From: Phytophthora sp. 'mugwort'
Taxonomy: Eukaryota; Oomycota; Peronosporomycetes; Peronosporales; Peronosporaceae
Assembly (NCBI GenBank): GCA_033558025.1
Contig: JAUCEF010000016.1
Location: forward strand, 1,302,001-1,366,000
Direction: 5' to 3'
DNA: 64,000 nucleotides
The position numbers and the translations under genes are program-made. Shown one piece after another: positions 9,330-20,439 of this stretch; the stretch's first letter is position 1; each line of letters starts with the position of its first letter. The notes under the pieces were generated by a model. That model ran no database searches. It saw nothing but the letters and a program-made list of their open reading frames with translations, and was not told the origin of the DNA.

Positions 9330-12300
9330 ATGCTGCTCCTACTGCGCCGAGGCTTCTCTTTGAGAGCTCGTATCCGTGCCCCCGCACATGGGGTCTCATA
9401 TCTCAGTCGCCGACATATTTGCAATGCATCCTGGCTCTCATCCGGCGCAGACCTGGTGTCCAGCGGTGCAGTCTCGGCCGAGTATGAGACGAGTAAAGTG
9501 ACCCCCATGGTGGCGCAGTATCTCGCCCGCAAGAAGGAATACCCAGGTGGGTTTTGCAATACAAGGACCACGTTTGTCGTCTTTTTCCAGTAAAATATGA
9601 ATTTTTATATGGCTCATGTGGGTGCAATACAGACTGCATGCTGCTGTTCCAAGTGGGGGATTTCTACGAGTTCTTCGGGGATGACGCGCGACGAGCAGCT
9701 CACGTAATTTAGTGGAGAAAGCACGAGCTTCGGAACTACCACAGAAGTTTATAATAATTATCGTTTGTGTATATTGTGAACAGTTACTGAATTTGGCGCT
9801 TACGAGGAAGACCAAGAAGACGCAGGGTCATGTGCTGAATGAAATGTGCGGATTCCCGGTGGGATCCGTCGACTCGTTCGTGGAGAAACTGGTACGGTGG
9901 CTCTCTCTTTGAGTATTTGAGAAGTGTTGAAGGAACATTAATTAGAAGTTTCATATGACCAGGTGATGCATCACGGCGTGAAAGTGGCCATCTGTAATCA
10001 AGTTGAGGTGGGACTTTGAAGGTTGTTTTTATTGAGGGGTTTTCTTAAAGAAGAAATGGTCTTCTGACTTAAAGATTGTGGGGATCTGGTAGAGTGCATT
10101 AAGTGCGAAGAAACGCGGTTATAATGCTCTTGTGGAGCGACAAGTTGTGCGGATTGTTACGCCCGGATCGTTGGTGGAAGACACGATGCTCACGCCAAAG
10201 GAAAATAATTATTTAGCATCGCTCTTTTACGATAACGACAGGTGGGGGCTGGCATGGACCGACCTATCGACAGGCGAGTTTGTGTCGACGACGTCTACCA
10301 GTGACAAACTGGCCAGTGCGATTCTACGGTGCTCGCCCAAAGAAATTCTGCTACCAGGTTTGCCAATTACGAGTGAGGATTTTAGCGTCGATCTGCCCCA
10401 AAATGCTGCTGAACTGCTGGAACAAGTGCTTCCTGACACGTGCATGAGAACATTCCGACCTGCTGCGAGTTTTATCCCGAAATCTTCTGATAGGGACAGT
10501 ACCGTCCGTCAAAATCTTGGAGTTATGATTAAAACACTCGACGCACAGGAACAAGCGGCCGTCTCGGCGGTCTTGGACTATGTCGACTTCACCCATCGTG
10601 GCGTCAACGCACTGATCCGTGCGCCACTTCATGTCGAATCTTCTGATCACATGATCATCGACTCGAGTGCGTGGCGAGGCCTTGAGCTCGCAAAGTCGCT
10701 CAGCGGCTCCAAGGTCTCCAGTTTACTTCAAGCCATCGATTCGACGACAACGCCGGGAGGTTCACGACTTCTAGCGGTATGTTATTCATGCTCGAATTGT
10801 TAGAATTTAACCTTAGAGAATGCTGTTCACTGACAAGATGATCAACTGGTTTTGTAGGCTCATTTGGCGTCACCTTTGATGAATCTCACGTTGCTTGAAC
10901 GCCGGTTAGATGCAGTGTCGTATTTCTTCGGCCAGGAGCAGCTCCTTCGACGTACCCGCAAACAGCTCGCAGAAGTGTTTGACTTGGAGCGCAACCTCCA
11001 GCGTCTGTCACTTGGCGTCGGTACTCCAAAAGATCTCAAGAACGTGGCGTCAACGATCGATGAAGCCAAGCGGTTAATTGAGCTTATAACGTCTCATGAA
11101 CGTCTCCGACATCGCCGTCTTCCTGATCTCCCTGGGAAAGAGGCCCTAGGCTTACCAGAATTGCTCACTGACTGCTGCAACGGCCTTGTGGTTACTGACA
11201 AGCACGGCCAAAACGTCGCCAAGGCGGCGGAAGAGATCCACGCCGCTCTTAAAGACGATTACGCGTCGCTCAACTCCAAGAGCGGCTTCGTTCGTGCCGG
11301 ATATTCCGCAGAACTCGACAAGTGGCAGGCTGTTCTACGACACGACCCAAAATCGTCGGCAAAGCAGGAGCTCCAAGTCAAATATCGCGAACTTTTAGGA
11401 TCCACGCGACTTCGCGTCGTCTTCCAGGCTGAGAAAGGCTATTTCCTGGATCTTCCCCATGATGAAAACGCTAAACTGCTTAAAACAGACCGTGGACGAC
11501 GTGAACTGGACAAACTCACGCTCTTCCAGTCGTTGAAAAACTCGGTGCGATATCGGAGCGACGAGTTGCGCCAGTTAAATCGGGAGCTCACAGAAGCTGC
11601 GGTGGAGGTGGAGCGCGTGGAGAACGACCTTTTCACTTCGCTGCGTGACCGAGTGCTGCTTGTGCGTGACGAGCTACAGGTTATGGCTCACGCGATGTCC
11701 CAGCTTGACGTTGTTTGTTCGCATGCTCAAGTAGCACTGGACCGCAACTTTACTCGTCCAGTACTGGATCGAACTTGTGAGTTGCATATTGAAGCTGGTC
11801 GACATGCTGTCGTAGAGGCTGCTCACCTCCGAGGCTCCAATTCGAAAGGAATGCGTACGTTCGTGCCAAATAGTCTGCACCTGGCTGCCGCGCCAATTGG
11901 CTCGTGCTGGCTGCTTACAGGCCCCAATATGGGCGGCAAGAGCACCTTCCTGCGTCAAAGTGCACACCTCGTGGTCTTAGCACAGCTGGGGAGCTTCGTC
12001 CCGGCCAAATTTGCCCGTGTGGGTCTCGTCGATAAACTCTTTTGTCGAGTAGGCTCCGCTGATGACCTGGCGGCAGACAAGAGCACGTTTCTGGTTGAAA
12101 TGCAAGAGACATCAACAATTCTCACTCAGGCAACGAGTCGCTCGCTTGTGTTGATGGACGAAGTGGGGCGAGGCACTGCGGTTCATGACGGTATTGCCAT
12201 TGCTGGGGCTGTTCTCGAAGCTTTGTGTGCCAAACAGACTCGCACGTTGTTCGCTACGCACTTTACAGCGTTGAAGGAGCTCGTAGGTGATACGTGCAAC

Positions 12301-12657
12301 GGCGAGCTGCGACCGTATCGGATGGAAGTACTGGAACATCAAGTTAAAGGTGAAACGAGGCACTTGGTCTTTTCACATCGAGTCGTGGAGGGGTTGGCAT
12401 CGCAATCTTATGGCATCAACACCGCAGCGCTGGCAGGATGCCCTCCTTCAGTGGTTCAACGAGCAACTGAACTACTCAACGAACTCACTCACGAAATGGA
12501 CAACTCAAAACGTGATGGTGCTACGAGCAGATTGCAGCGTGCTCTGGCTGTATTAGATCGTGGGGATTCGAGCGACTCCATTGACCCTCGCCGGATGCTC
12601 GACGAACTCCGAGAAATCCTTAACGAGACAGAAAGTGACGAGGTACAACGCGCTTAA
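9330..12657 (+). CDS. MSH1: MutS homolog, mitochondrial MSH1-type, six exons (copy 1)
   Basis: Joining 9330-9546, 9633-9703, 9784-9891, 9963-10007, 10093-10776 and 10858-12657 gives 974 residues with all GT-AG introns in phase. The N-terminal ~40 residues are rich in Arg, Leu and Ala and look like a mitochondrial presequence. Exon 2 carries the mismatch-reading motif GDFYEFF (Phe83-Tyr84-Glu85), as in bacterial MutS and MSH1/MSH6. Exon 6 has the Walker A motif GPNMGGKST (730-738), DEVGRGT (Asp809-Glu810) and FATHF. Overall order and spacing follow bacterial MutS more than nuclear MSH2/3. Role: recognition of mismatches in mitochondrial DNA, as an ATP-dependent dimer. Its inverted copy at 39337-42663 is frameshifted, so this one is the functional candidate. 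Confidence 0.9.
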
Positions 12658-12742
12658 AAAATTGTTTTTTTTTACGGATAGTGACGACTGCCTCGTCCCA
12701 TTCAACGGTGTTTTGTCAGCTCCAGTCTAGTTTTACCTGACA

Positions 12743-13318
12743 ATGGCGTTCAATGCTTCGTTGACTCCGGAGACGCCGGTAATCATGCAGTTTGCATCAC
12801 TCTGTGACGCTCACAATTTGTATCCGACGAAAGATTTAAACTTTCTACGCGACAACGAGTCCAGCGTGAAAGTTGTGATGCTGCATGCTGTTAGCAAGGA
12901 TACATTAATTATTCGCTCGGTAGATGACGGGCAAGAACTGATTGTGGGGGCAAGTGGCGGCTGTTACTTCGAGTCCCCTTTACTCGGCATTAGCGAAGAA
13001 TTCAAGGCGGACGCCGTTGCGAACGGATCCATCGTGTTTGTGTCGTGCCGTACCGGAAATGTACTCGATAGTGACGGCAATGGGCTCCCCCGATGTGTTG
13101 ATACGATTCGACGAGGGTGGTTCCTCTTGCAACTTGGAGGTACCAACAGCGACGAACCGGTCGTGGAAGCCGCGCCAGTGCTGGATCCTCCGTGCGGCCA
13201 TTGCAGAGACCACGACGATAAAGAGCGCCGAGAGTATATCATGAAGCTGGTTTCGCTTGGTAAAACGGTGGATGAGATTGATGCCATTTTGCAGCGAATG
13301 TATGCAGTCAACTGCTGA
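12743..13318 (+). CDS. Conserved-looking protein of unknown function, 191 aa (copy 1)
   Basis: I do not recognise this protein. It starts at an ATG in ACAATGG context 85 bp after the MutS stop. A CCATTC initiator-like motif lies about 45 nt upstream. It has no signal peptide or membrane helix. The middle is beta-rich with Gly turns (ASGGCYF, VFVSCRTGNVLDSDGNG). A CGHCRDH cluster near residue 153 could bind a metal. The C-terminus is helical (KTVDEIDAILQRMYAVNC). An identical copy lies at 38676-39251. Even codon use and complete identity of the copies support a real gene, but the function is open. Confidence 0.65.
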   Translation: MAFNASLTPETPVIMQFASLCDAHNLYPTKDLNFLRDNESSVKVVMLHAVSKDTLIIRSVDDGQELIVGASGGCYFESPLLGISEEFKADAVANGSIVFVSCRTGNVLDSDGNGLPRCVDTIRRGWFLLQLGGTNSDEPVVEAAPVLDPPCGHCRDHDDKERREYIMKLVSLGKTVDEIDAILQRMYAVNC

Positions 13319-13516
13319 AACTGTGGGGGGAAGAGCGATTTCTGTGGAGAAAGAGGGAACTTGTCGACCTCAAAGTTCATGGCAATGGATGAAAAACGTG
13401 AACAGGTGTAATGAGCGAGAGAGGAAGAGCCGCTGGAATCCGAGGCGTTAAAAGTCATGGCGACAAATATTAAGATAATTTCATCTTTAACAGGTTTGAG
13501 CTGTTCCGGTCGTTTG

Positions 13517-13764
13517 CTTATATGGTTTCTGTCCCTGCGCGTTAAAAATCACGAATGTATCGCCCATTTTTGACCCACCGGAGCCGCTGGCAGTGCCAAC
13601 GCGCTAAAAATTAAGCATGTATCGCCCATTTTTGACTACTCAATAATGGGCGATACATTCTTAATTTTCAACGCGCTGGGACAGAAACCGTATAAGTAGT
13701 CAAAAATGGGCAATACATTCGTGATTTTTAACGCGTTGACACTGCCAGCGGCTCCGGTGGGTCA
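13517..13764. repeat. Two interlocked fold-back (MITE-like) elements
   Basis: Unit 2 spans 13571-13764. Its outer 33 bases (TGACCCACCGGAGCCGCTGG...) return inverted at 13732-13764 with one mismatch, and the pairing continues less perfectly to give arms of about 70 bp. Unit 1 has arms at about 13517-13566 (GGTTTCTGTCCCTGCGCG...) and 13646-13694, inverted and slightly diverged. The right arm of unit 1 sits inside the loop of unit 2, so the two units interlock. Both share an ATGTATCGCCCATTTTTGAC core. The pair begins 46 bp outside the end of the large inverted duplication. Confidence 0.85.
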
Positions 13765-14460
13765 TTGTGGTTTTGGCTCAAACGCATCGGGAACGTTTCA
13801 CTAAAGTACGAGAACAGGCGCGAGTTGCGCTCTCTGCTTCGCGTCCTGCCGCTTTGGAACACACACTTCAGTGCAATATTAATAAGTTTGGACTATTATA
13901 GAGCCTCGTCAGCTTTAATTCTTGCAGCACAAGTCGAAATAACTCGAAATGCTCAATACTGCTTACGACAACGAGCTGCTGCTGCTCACATCGAGAAAAC
14001 ACAGATTCAGTTTGTCAAAGAATACGGCGTCTACCGTACGCTGTACTGTACAGTACTGCTGTGCAGTTCCTGTTGTCGCTTGCTAATGGGAGTTTGTTTT
14101 GCCCTAATAATGCTACACCAACGGATAGAATTAGGAAAAAAAATACAATCTTAATTCAACATTGACCGTAGAGAACGAACGGTTTTTCATCAAGATGTGG
14201 ACAGCGTGAACTCTTCCCAACTCATTCCACACATTAAAACGTTGTAGTATGAAAATACTGAAGCTGAACCTGCTCGTTGCACTATTCAATCATATACTGA
14301 TATGGATTGGCGTGTAGAATTCGGCTTCAGTCTGTTGATTTTTAGTTGGATCGAATTTGGTTCACTCAAACCGGTGATGATTGCAAAGTTAGATTTATCG
14401 TCGTTCTTGAGACCCAGCAAGCGATCATTCAGCCCAAGCTGTTCGTGTAGACCGTGCTGG

Positions 14461-14487
14461 GGAGTTTGATTAATTTAATCAAACTCC
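14461..14487. repeat. Perfect 27-nt palindrome
   Basis: GGAGTTTGATTAA, one T, then the exact reverse complement TTAATCAAACTCC. The 13-bp arms leave almost no loop. It may be the end of an element or a cruciform-forming site; no promoter or terminator role is shown. Confidence 0.85.
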
Positions 14488-14734
14488 TTTAATTTAGTAC
14501 TTAAGTATGTGGACCTACTGTATTTCTTCTGAATATATAGGCAGCATTTATCAGGCTTCTTACAGATGATGCTTGTTCCAAGGACTTCTCTGTACGAGTC
14601 TCATGCAAACAACTCTCTGTGATAAGCTGCCCGATCCCATCAAAAGCTTTAGGTAACAAGCTAAACAAAATCCATGGATAACTCACGTAGAGCAAACAGA
14701 GTGTTACATAGCCTTCACATCAGAATGTGTTAGC

Positions 14735-14815
14735 TTATTGTTTGCTTCAGCTTGTGTCCCTCGCCGTGCTGAAGCGTACCGTAGGCATTCTAAATAAAGT
14801 CGTGTCCGTTCTCAA
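14735..14815 (+). repeat. Dispersed repeat, related copy at about 31630-31710 (-)
   Basis: AGCTTGTGTCC, TCGCC, TGCTGAAGCGTACCGT and CCGTTCTC recur in the same order on the minus strand near 31710-31630. The 14.7-kb copy carries about 20 extra bases in the middle. In translation both give LQLVS-x-A-x-LKRTV followed by SVL-x-THA, so a coding origin in an unrecognised element is possible. Confidence 0.6.
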
Positions 14816-15046
14816 AACACATGCATACTGTAGATGCTCGTCTGCGCGACAAATATCGTTTGTCCCAATAATGCAGTCCTCATTTCTAAGTTGGGGTAAC
14901 TGCGTAGGATAAAACTGCTATATTGTCATTGTAAACTTTAGTTGAAACGACTAAAAAAAACCTTGGTACGAAGCTACAATTAGATCCCCACTACAACTTG
15001 GATGCGTGTGCTCTTGCAATCGTCTTAATCCTCCAGACAAGTCAAG

Positions 15047-16870
15047 ATGGTGCGGAGGCTCCGACATGCTCGACAACGTCTACGTGACGCATGGCTTCCG
15101 ATTCAAGTGGAATATCAAGGAAGCTATTCAACGGAGAGGCTTCGACGGCTCGGAAGTTACATGGAAACTCTCACTACTCGACGAGTTATACTGGTCGCTG
15201 TGCTCACACCGCTGCCATGTATTGTATTAAGCCTGCTGAAGGAGGTGCCGCCGTTAGTCCCCGCAGAAGCAGGAGTCTACGCAAATAGGGTGTTCTTCGC
15301 TCGAGGTTGGGTCATTTTGTGCTTTATGGCTGTTTCAGCGCTGGTTCAAATGGGCCATGGAGCTCCTCGCCTCAAGCTGACAAATTTTCAAATTGCCTGG
15401 GTGTCTCTGCTAACTGCGACAGTCTCGATCCTCTTTATCTTTGGAATCTGCGCCTTAACAGTCTTCCCACTCCCATTTGGGTTGCTCGTCGCCGGCCCCC
15501 CCTTTGTCCTAGTAATCGCGATTTGTTTCACGTCCATTTCGGGCCCCCAGTGGCGAGCTGATCCAACAATTCTCGTGGATGTCAAGAGGCAACTTGTTGT
15601 TTACAATTGTCAAACCACGCTCCCGTTTGTGTACCCGCTGTACATTTATGGGTTTGTGTCGCTGACGGGCTGGAATCAAGTCGTCTTTGTTTCTGTGTTA
15701 CCGGTGATCCAGATTTTTGCCAAGAACTGGATCAGTCGTGCACTTGTGGACGATAATGACCAGAAACCTCAGTGTGTCATCTTCGTCGTGGAGGTTTACA
15801 ACGCCCTGTACGTGTCGAATGTTCTCCAGACCGCCACTTCATGGACATCAACCGCTGCAATTATGTTCGTGGATTTGCTGCAATTCTGCGTTTCCATGTT
15901 TGATATTGTCAAGATTCTTAATGAAGTGAAGTCGCTAATAGGCAAGATCCCACGAGACCACCCACGAGCAAAGGATAACTTTGTACAAATAGCTGTCTCT
16001 CTCTTAAATATTGAGCAACATGACAACCAGTCAAAAAACATCGTTGGTGGTAGCAACAAAGAAAAAAATTCTATGACATGTACCCGCGAGGCACACGAAA
16101 CAACAAAACTGAATGAAAAACGCAGTCACAAGTGGATGAAGTTACAGAAAGCACGAGTTTCTCCATTCCCCGCACCGACAGAACTGGATCTAGGCTCCGT
16201 AACACCAATTCCAACTGAAAACCCACAAATATCTGCAAGACCAGACAGCCTGGAGTTAATTTTCAACCACGAGGAGCGTGTTCATTTCATCCACCGCAGC
16301 TCTCATCTACTCTTTATCATCGAGTATCTCGTACTCATTGAGTATGTCGAAGTTGTTCTGCCAGCCGCCTATTGTACGTCGGTCTAAAGTTGAAGCCCGT
16401 CCGTGTCCCTAAATTCTTTTTTACTAACTCAATTTTTCATGTTCTGTATTTTTTAGGCCTGCACCAACTCATTTTATTCCACATGCCTAATAGCGCTTAC
16501 TACCCGACATTAGCTGGATTATCACGAGAAGAGTTCATGTCTCGAATGTTCAGCACACTGCTTTACAGTTTGTTCGAGTTCGCCTCCTTCATCATGCTCA
16601 TCATCGTGCTTAAGCACAAACTGGGGTATTCCAGCTTACAGCAGTTAGCTTTTGTTCTCGATGTGCAAGCGGGCGTGGTTCAGACAAAACTTAACTTGAT
16701 CTTCGTCTATATCATGCAAGTATCGCTGGCGCATCACGGTACGTGAGTTTAAGAATATTGTTGGCGTATAACACGATCCATAACGTGACTTTTTGTCTCC
16801 CTTTTTGGCCACGTCAGGTGCCGATTTCAGCTTCAAGTTCGCGTGGTTAAAACACGATAGTAAAGTTTAG
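15047..16870 (+). CDS. Multi-pass membrane protein of an oomycete family, three exons
   Basis: Exons 15047-16373, 16457-16738 and 16818-16870 join in phase to 553 residues. After a basic N-terminus and a YSTERLRRLGSYMETLTTRR segment come six or more hydrophobic helices between residues 47 and 240. A polar region of ~130 residues with many Lys, Glu and Asn follows, then two or three further helices (HLLFIIEYLVLIEYVEVVL, LLYSLFEFASFIMLIIVL, and a weaker IFVYIMQVSLAHH). The layout resembles multi-copy oomycete transmembrane proteins of unknown role; that link is from memory of the family and is not proved. It converges on UTP21 with about 125 bp between the stops. Function unknown. Confidence 0.75.
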
Positions 16871-16996
16871 TCAAAGCGCTGAATATAGCAACATAAAGTT
16901 ACCACAGTATCGCAGAACAATCGAGTTTCTAATCAAAAATGTATGGAATTTCGTGTATCTTGCGTTAAAAGAACTACAGTAGCAACCCAAAGTTCA

Positions 16997-19900
16997 CTAC
17001 ATCTGGATCTTGCTCAAGTACTGTACCAGACACAGATTATTGTGCAGTAACTTCTGCAAATGTTGCCATTGTTGTTGCTGTATGGCGCCCAGCTCCTCGA
17101 CCTGAGCTAGCAAGGTCCTGTCCGCCACCAACAGCTCCTCGTGCAGCTTCAAGAACCGGTTCAAATACGCTTGAAGCACCTGAAAATCGCGACGTGTCCG
17201 CATTTCCTCACGCAGGAAATCGAGGAACCAACCCAACAGCTTTTTGCCTTCAACGTCGAAATCACCCATGCAAAGAGTGCTCATTTCAACGTCCACCGCT
17301 GACGCAGACAAAGACTGCATGTAAGCCGCTACCTGGTTGAACCGCGAGACGGAGTGATCCTTCTCTTCCTCTTCCTGGGCGGCTGTAGCAAGCAAAGTTG
17401 CGAGTTTGCACCGCGTTGTGACCATGCCCTCAGTCTTGACAATGCGTGAACTCGGAACAGCCACTTCGTCGTCCTCTGGATTCTCAGCATCGTCATCACC
17501 CCACGTATCTTCCTCCTCACCAACACCCCAGCCAGCCATACCCACGTCCTCTTGGTCGTTCGTCTCAGCCTTCTTCGCCTCTGGAGCGACGGGCACGAAC
17601 GTCGGGTGCACAGCATCTTTACGCGCTGTCTGAAGGAAGAACGGCGCCTGCTCCGGCGCCTTGGGAGGTTCAGTCGGTTTGTTCCGCTTCTTGATGAGCT
17701 CGAGGTTGAACAAAGACTGCCAGAACGCACGCGGGGCCGTTGATAAAGTAATAAGTGACGCGTCCAATGGGTCCGAGCTCTCTTCGTCTTCCTCTATCTT
17801 TGTACGATCCGGTTTCTGCTCATCCACACTTGCAACAGACAGTTGAGGGTTGCGTTCAGATCCGAAGCCCAGTTGATCGCTGTTGTCCACCTCGTTCAGC
17901 GCCACAGGCATGTCCATCAACACAGGCTCAGTAGGCTCCGAGTCAAGGAAAAGTTCCGTGAAGAAACTACGGTTGGCCCACAGGAAAATACCTACATGAC
18001 CAACGTGCGTCGTAGCGAGGAATTCACCCGTCGGCGACACGGCGAGACCCGTCACGGGCTTCTGGAAGCGCATCCAGTCGACACACTTGCCTGTCGGGAT
18101 ATCCCACACCCGGAGCGAGGCGTCAGCCGACGACGAGAAGAGCCATCGAGCATCCGAGCTGAAAGTCATGTCCGTCATTCGGTGGGAGTGGCCAGCAAAA
18201 CGACGTACAAGCTTATGGGTCATCACATCATATAGACGCAGTATCTGGTCGTCACACGCCACGCAGAGCAGGTTGCTGTCACGATGCAGCTCCATCTGAC
18301 TAATCGGAGACCCCATGTCGATCTCATAACGGAGCTCGTGCTTCTTAAAGCCCCAGAACTTTAATTTGCCGTCGATACCAGCAGACACGAGCGTCTCGTT
18401 CAGTGCATCAACAGCCACGGCGCTTACGGGCCCATTGTGGGCATCACTAGCTGTCTTGTCCGACTCGTCATGTTCCAGAGATGATAAATCTGTACCAGGC
18501 AGCACAAGCGAGCGGATAATCTTTGGCTTCGGGGTCGCAGCCACGGGGAACGAGCCACGCTTTTCACCAGACTGCATGTTGTACTGGAAGATAGAACCGC
18601 CGAGACTGCCGACCAGCGCATAGTTACCACACGAACTAATCGCCACGCTGGTAGCCTGCGTCTTCTTACGACGCAGATCCTCGACGCTACCCGAAGGAAC
18701 CCGATCGGTCGGGTCGAACTGACGAAGCACTTTCTTGCCAATAGCGCTGTGCTCGAAACGCCACACGTAAGCTGCAATCTCGTTCTCGTGACACGTCACT
18801 ACGTTAGCCCAGTCCCGGGCACGCGTCTCCATAGCAGCAAACTGCATAATCGGCGGCAGCTTAAGGTCTTCTACGCGCACATTCAAACTGCGAGCCTTCT
18901 TGAGGATCGGACCTTGGGACAGCTCCCTGCTCTGCTGTTCACGAGCCGTGTGGAAAACACGGAAGGCCCGGTCCTGACCAGCCGACAGAATCTGGCAGCA
19001 CGTGCCGTCCGCGCCGTCCGCCATCGTCGCGAGCGTGTTGTTGCCGTAGTAGCGAATACGAGTCGGTGGCGCGCGGTGGCCCTCGCGAGACTTCAGCAGG
19101 CGCGCTGTCCCACCGTTAAGGTGGTCGAAAATCCACAACTTGATCGAGTTATCAGTGCCCGACGACAGCAACAACGGTTCATTCGCCAAGAACTGCAGCG
19201 ACACGACGCCGCCATCGTGTGCACCAGCAATCACCGACTCCAGGCGCTTCGTCTGTAGGTTCCACACCGCAATATCACCCGATCGCGACCCCGACACCAC
19301 CAATGGGGTGGTCGAAGCACCTGCATCCGTGCGGAACGATACTGCCGTGATCCCGCTCGTCTGTTCCTGTCGGAAGTCCAGCACCCGCTCGTCTAGCTGC
19401 AGGTGGTGCACCATGAGTCGACCATCAGACAGACCGATACTCACCACATCCACGGCGGGACTTTGCTCCAGCGCCGTGACGGCGGATCCCCACCCCGTGA
19501 ACTCGTAAATGCACTTTTTCTTGCGAATGTTCCAGAGCTGCAGCGCACCCTGCTCCGACCCGACGAGGATCTTGTTCAGGTACGTGTCCGGGTGTAGCAT
19601 CACAGTGGGTGTGAAGCCTACGGGGAAGCTCAGTGTGTCCACGAGCTCCATGGTGTCGACATCCCAGAACTTAATGTCCTGCTCGTCGTCAAGCGAGAAG
19701 AGCACGTTCCCTATCGTCATCAGCTGTTTGATTGCCCCCTTGTGACCCACGAGCGTCTTGACGCGTTGAACGCGCTTCCACACAATGATTTGGCGGCCAC
19801 TGGCCGTAAACGTTAGCTGCTTCTTGGGCTGCACGGCTAACGCGGCGATGCGCTTCGGTAGCTGCGGCGACACGAGCACGGGGGTGAGTTTGTCGCACTT

Positions 19901-20056
19901 GTATACGGCGAAAGACTTGCCCAGCGACGCCGTGGCAAAGCTGGCCTTGCCCATACCGTACCACACGATGGGTACATCATCGACGACCACGCCGATAGCG
20001 CGGAAGGCCTGCAGCACGCGACTGTGCTGGGCACGCGTCAAAGTGTCAGCGGACAT
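16997..20056 (-). CDS. UTP21: U3 snoRNP protein UTP21 / WDR36 homolog
   Basis: The protein has 1019 residues, an intronless frame from the ATG at 20056. It contains two tandem WD40 propellers; clear blades end in DIAVWNL, SIKLWIF, KLKFWGF, ILRLYDV and SLRVWDI. The last ~130 residues form the Utp21 C-terminal domain (GWFLDFLREEMRTRRDF, YLNRFLKLHEELL, LCLVQYLSKI). A Lys/Pro-rich and then acidic linker precedes it. The role, from the family, is assembly of the small-subunit processome and 18S rRNA maturation in the nucleolus. Length and domain order match the yeast and human proteins. It is followed upstream by HMBS on the same strand, ~380 bp away. Confidence 0.93.
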   Translation of the reverse strand: MSADTLTRAQHSRVLQAFRAIGVVVDDVPIVWYGMGKASFATASLGKSFAVYKCDKLTPVLVSPQLPKRIAALAVQPKKQLTFTASGRQIIVWKRVQRVKTLVGHKGAIKQLMTIGNVLFSLDDEQDIKFWDVDTMELVDTLSFPVGFTPTVMLHPDTYLNKILVGSEQGALQLWNIRKKKCIYEFTGWGSAVTALEQSPAVDVVSIGLSDGRLMVHHLQLDERVLDFRQEQTSGITAVSFRTDAGASTTPLVVSGSRSGDIAVWNLQTKRLESVIAGAHDGGVVSLQFLANEPLLLSSGTDNSIKLWIFDHLNGGTARLLKSREGHRAPPTRIRYYGNNTLATMADGADGTCCQILSAGQDRAFRVFHTAREQQSRELSQGPILKKARSLNVRVEDLKLPPIMQFAAMETRARDWANVVTCHENEIAAYVWRFEHSAIGKKVLRQFDPTDRVPSGSVEDLRRKKTQATSVAISSCGNYALVGSLGGSIFQYNMQSGEKRGSFPVAATPKPKIIRSLVLPGTDLSSLEHDESDKTASDAHNGPVSAVAVDALNETLVSAGIDGKLKFWGFKKHELRYEIDMGSPISQMELHRDSNLLCVACDDQILRLYDVMTHKLVRRFAGHSHRMTDMTFSSDARWLFSSSADASLRVWDIPTGKCVDWMRFQKPVTGLAVSPTGEFLATTHVGHVGIFLWANRSFFTELFLDSEPTEPVLMDMPVALNEVDNSDQLGFGSERNPQLSVASVDEQKPDRTKIEEDEESSDPLDASLITLSTAPRAFWQSLFNLELIKKRNKPTEPPKAPEQAPFFLQTARKDAVHPTFVPVAPEAKKAETNDQEDVGMAGWGVGEEEDTWGDDDAENPEDDEVAVPSSRIVKTEGMVTTRCKLATLLATAAQEEEEKDHSVSRFNQVAAYMQSLSASAVDVEMSTLCMGDFDVEGKKLLGWFLDFLREEMRTRRDFQVLQAYLNRFLKLHEELLVADRTLLAQVEELGAIQQQQWQHLQKLLHNNLCLVQYLSKIQM

Positions 20057-20439
20057 GTCTTCTGCTGCAATTTTCGTAGCTTGTAGAACGCGTTGGAGTA
20101 TGCAATGAGCAGAGATAGATAGACGGATATCTGTGCCTTATTTCGAGCTGCTGTTTGCTGCGATACGACGAGGATTCTTGCCGTGAGGAGCACGAGGACG
20201 CAGATAGCAAAGCAGCCACTTGAGTTGTTTGTGTTCGGCGGCGCTGAGCAGCTCCGAAATGACTGGAACCTAGCATTTCGTATTTAGTTGAAACAAGAGT
20301 GGACCACGTGGATTTGAACTAAATCGCAAATGTACATGTAAAAAGATAGGTATCAATTTTTGGGCATGCACGATATGACGGATGGTCTCTATGTAGTGCT
20401 TCGTGAACATGCGCGGCATTGGTGACCTGTATGCTGTAT
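20057..20439 (-). other. Short intergenic region between HMBS and UTP21
   Basis: Holds the UTP21 upstream region. A TCATTGCATACTCC stretch on the minus strand about 40-50 nt before the UTP21 start is a weak initiator match. No gene is seen. Confidence 0.4.

Larger units (their letters stand above)
6674..13471 (+). repeat. Left arm of 6.8-kb near-identical inverted duplication
   Basis: This block is the reverse complement of 38523-45319. Mirror coordinates sum to 51993 up to 11210 and to 51994 beyond it, so only one base of length differs between the arms. All open frames compared are the same in both arms apart from that site. Identity stops sharply after CAAATATT at 13471 and drops to roughly 75% before 6674. 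The arm holds the CFAP99-like, MutS and 191-residue genes. Confidence 0.95.
13765..15046. other. Intergenic stretch with palindromes, no supported gene
   Basis: I see no convincing gene. A 129-residue open frame at 13765-14154 has no recognisable features. The stretch contains a perfect palindrome at 14461-14487 and a dispersed repeat at 14735-14815, annotated separately. Confidence 0.5.

Noticed and set aside
9126..9593. Longer N-terminus of the MutS gene from 9126
   Set aside because: The upstream part overlaps the start of the divergent CFAP99 gene region and adds non-conserved residues; the ATG at 9330 gives a sensible presequence.
13765..14154. 129-residue open frame after the fold-back elements
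   Set aside because: No domain, no initiator motif and no second copy; likely chance.
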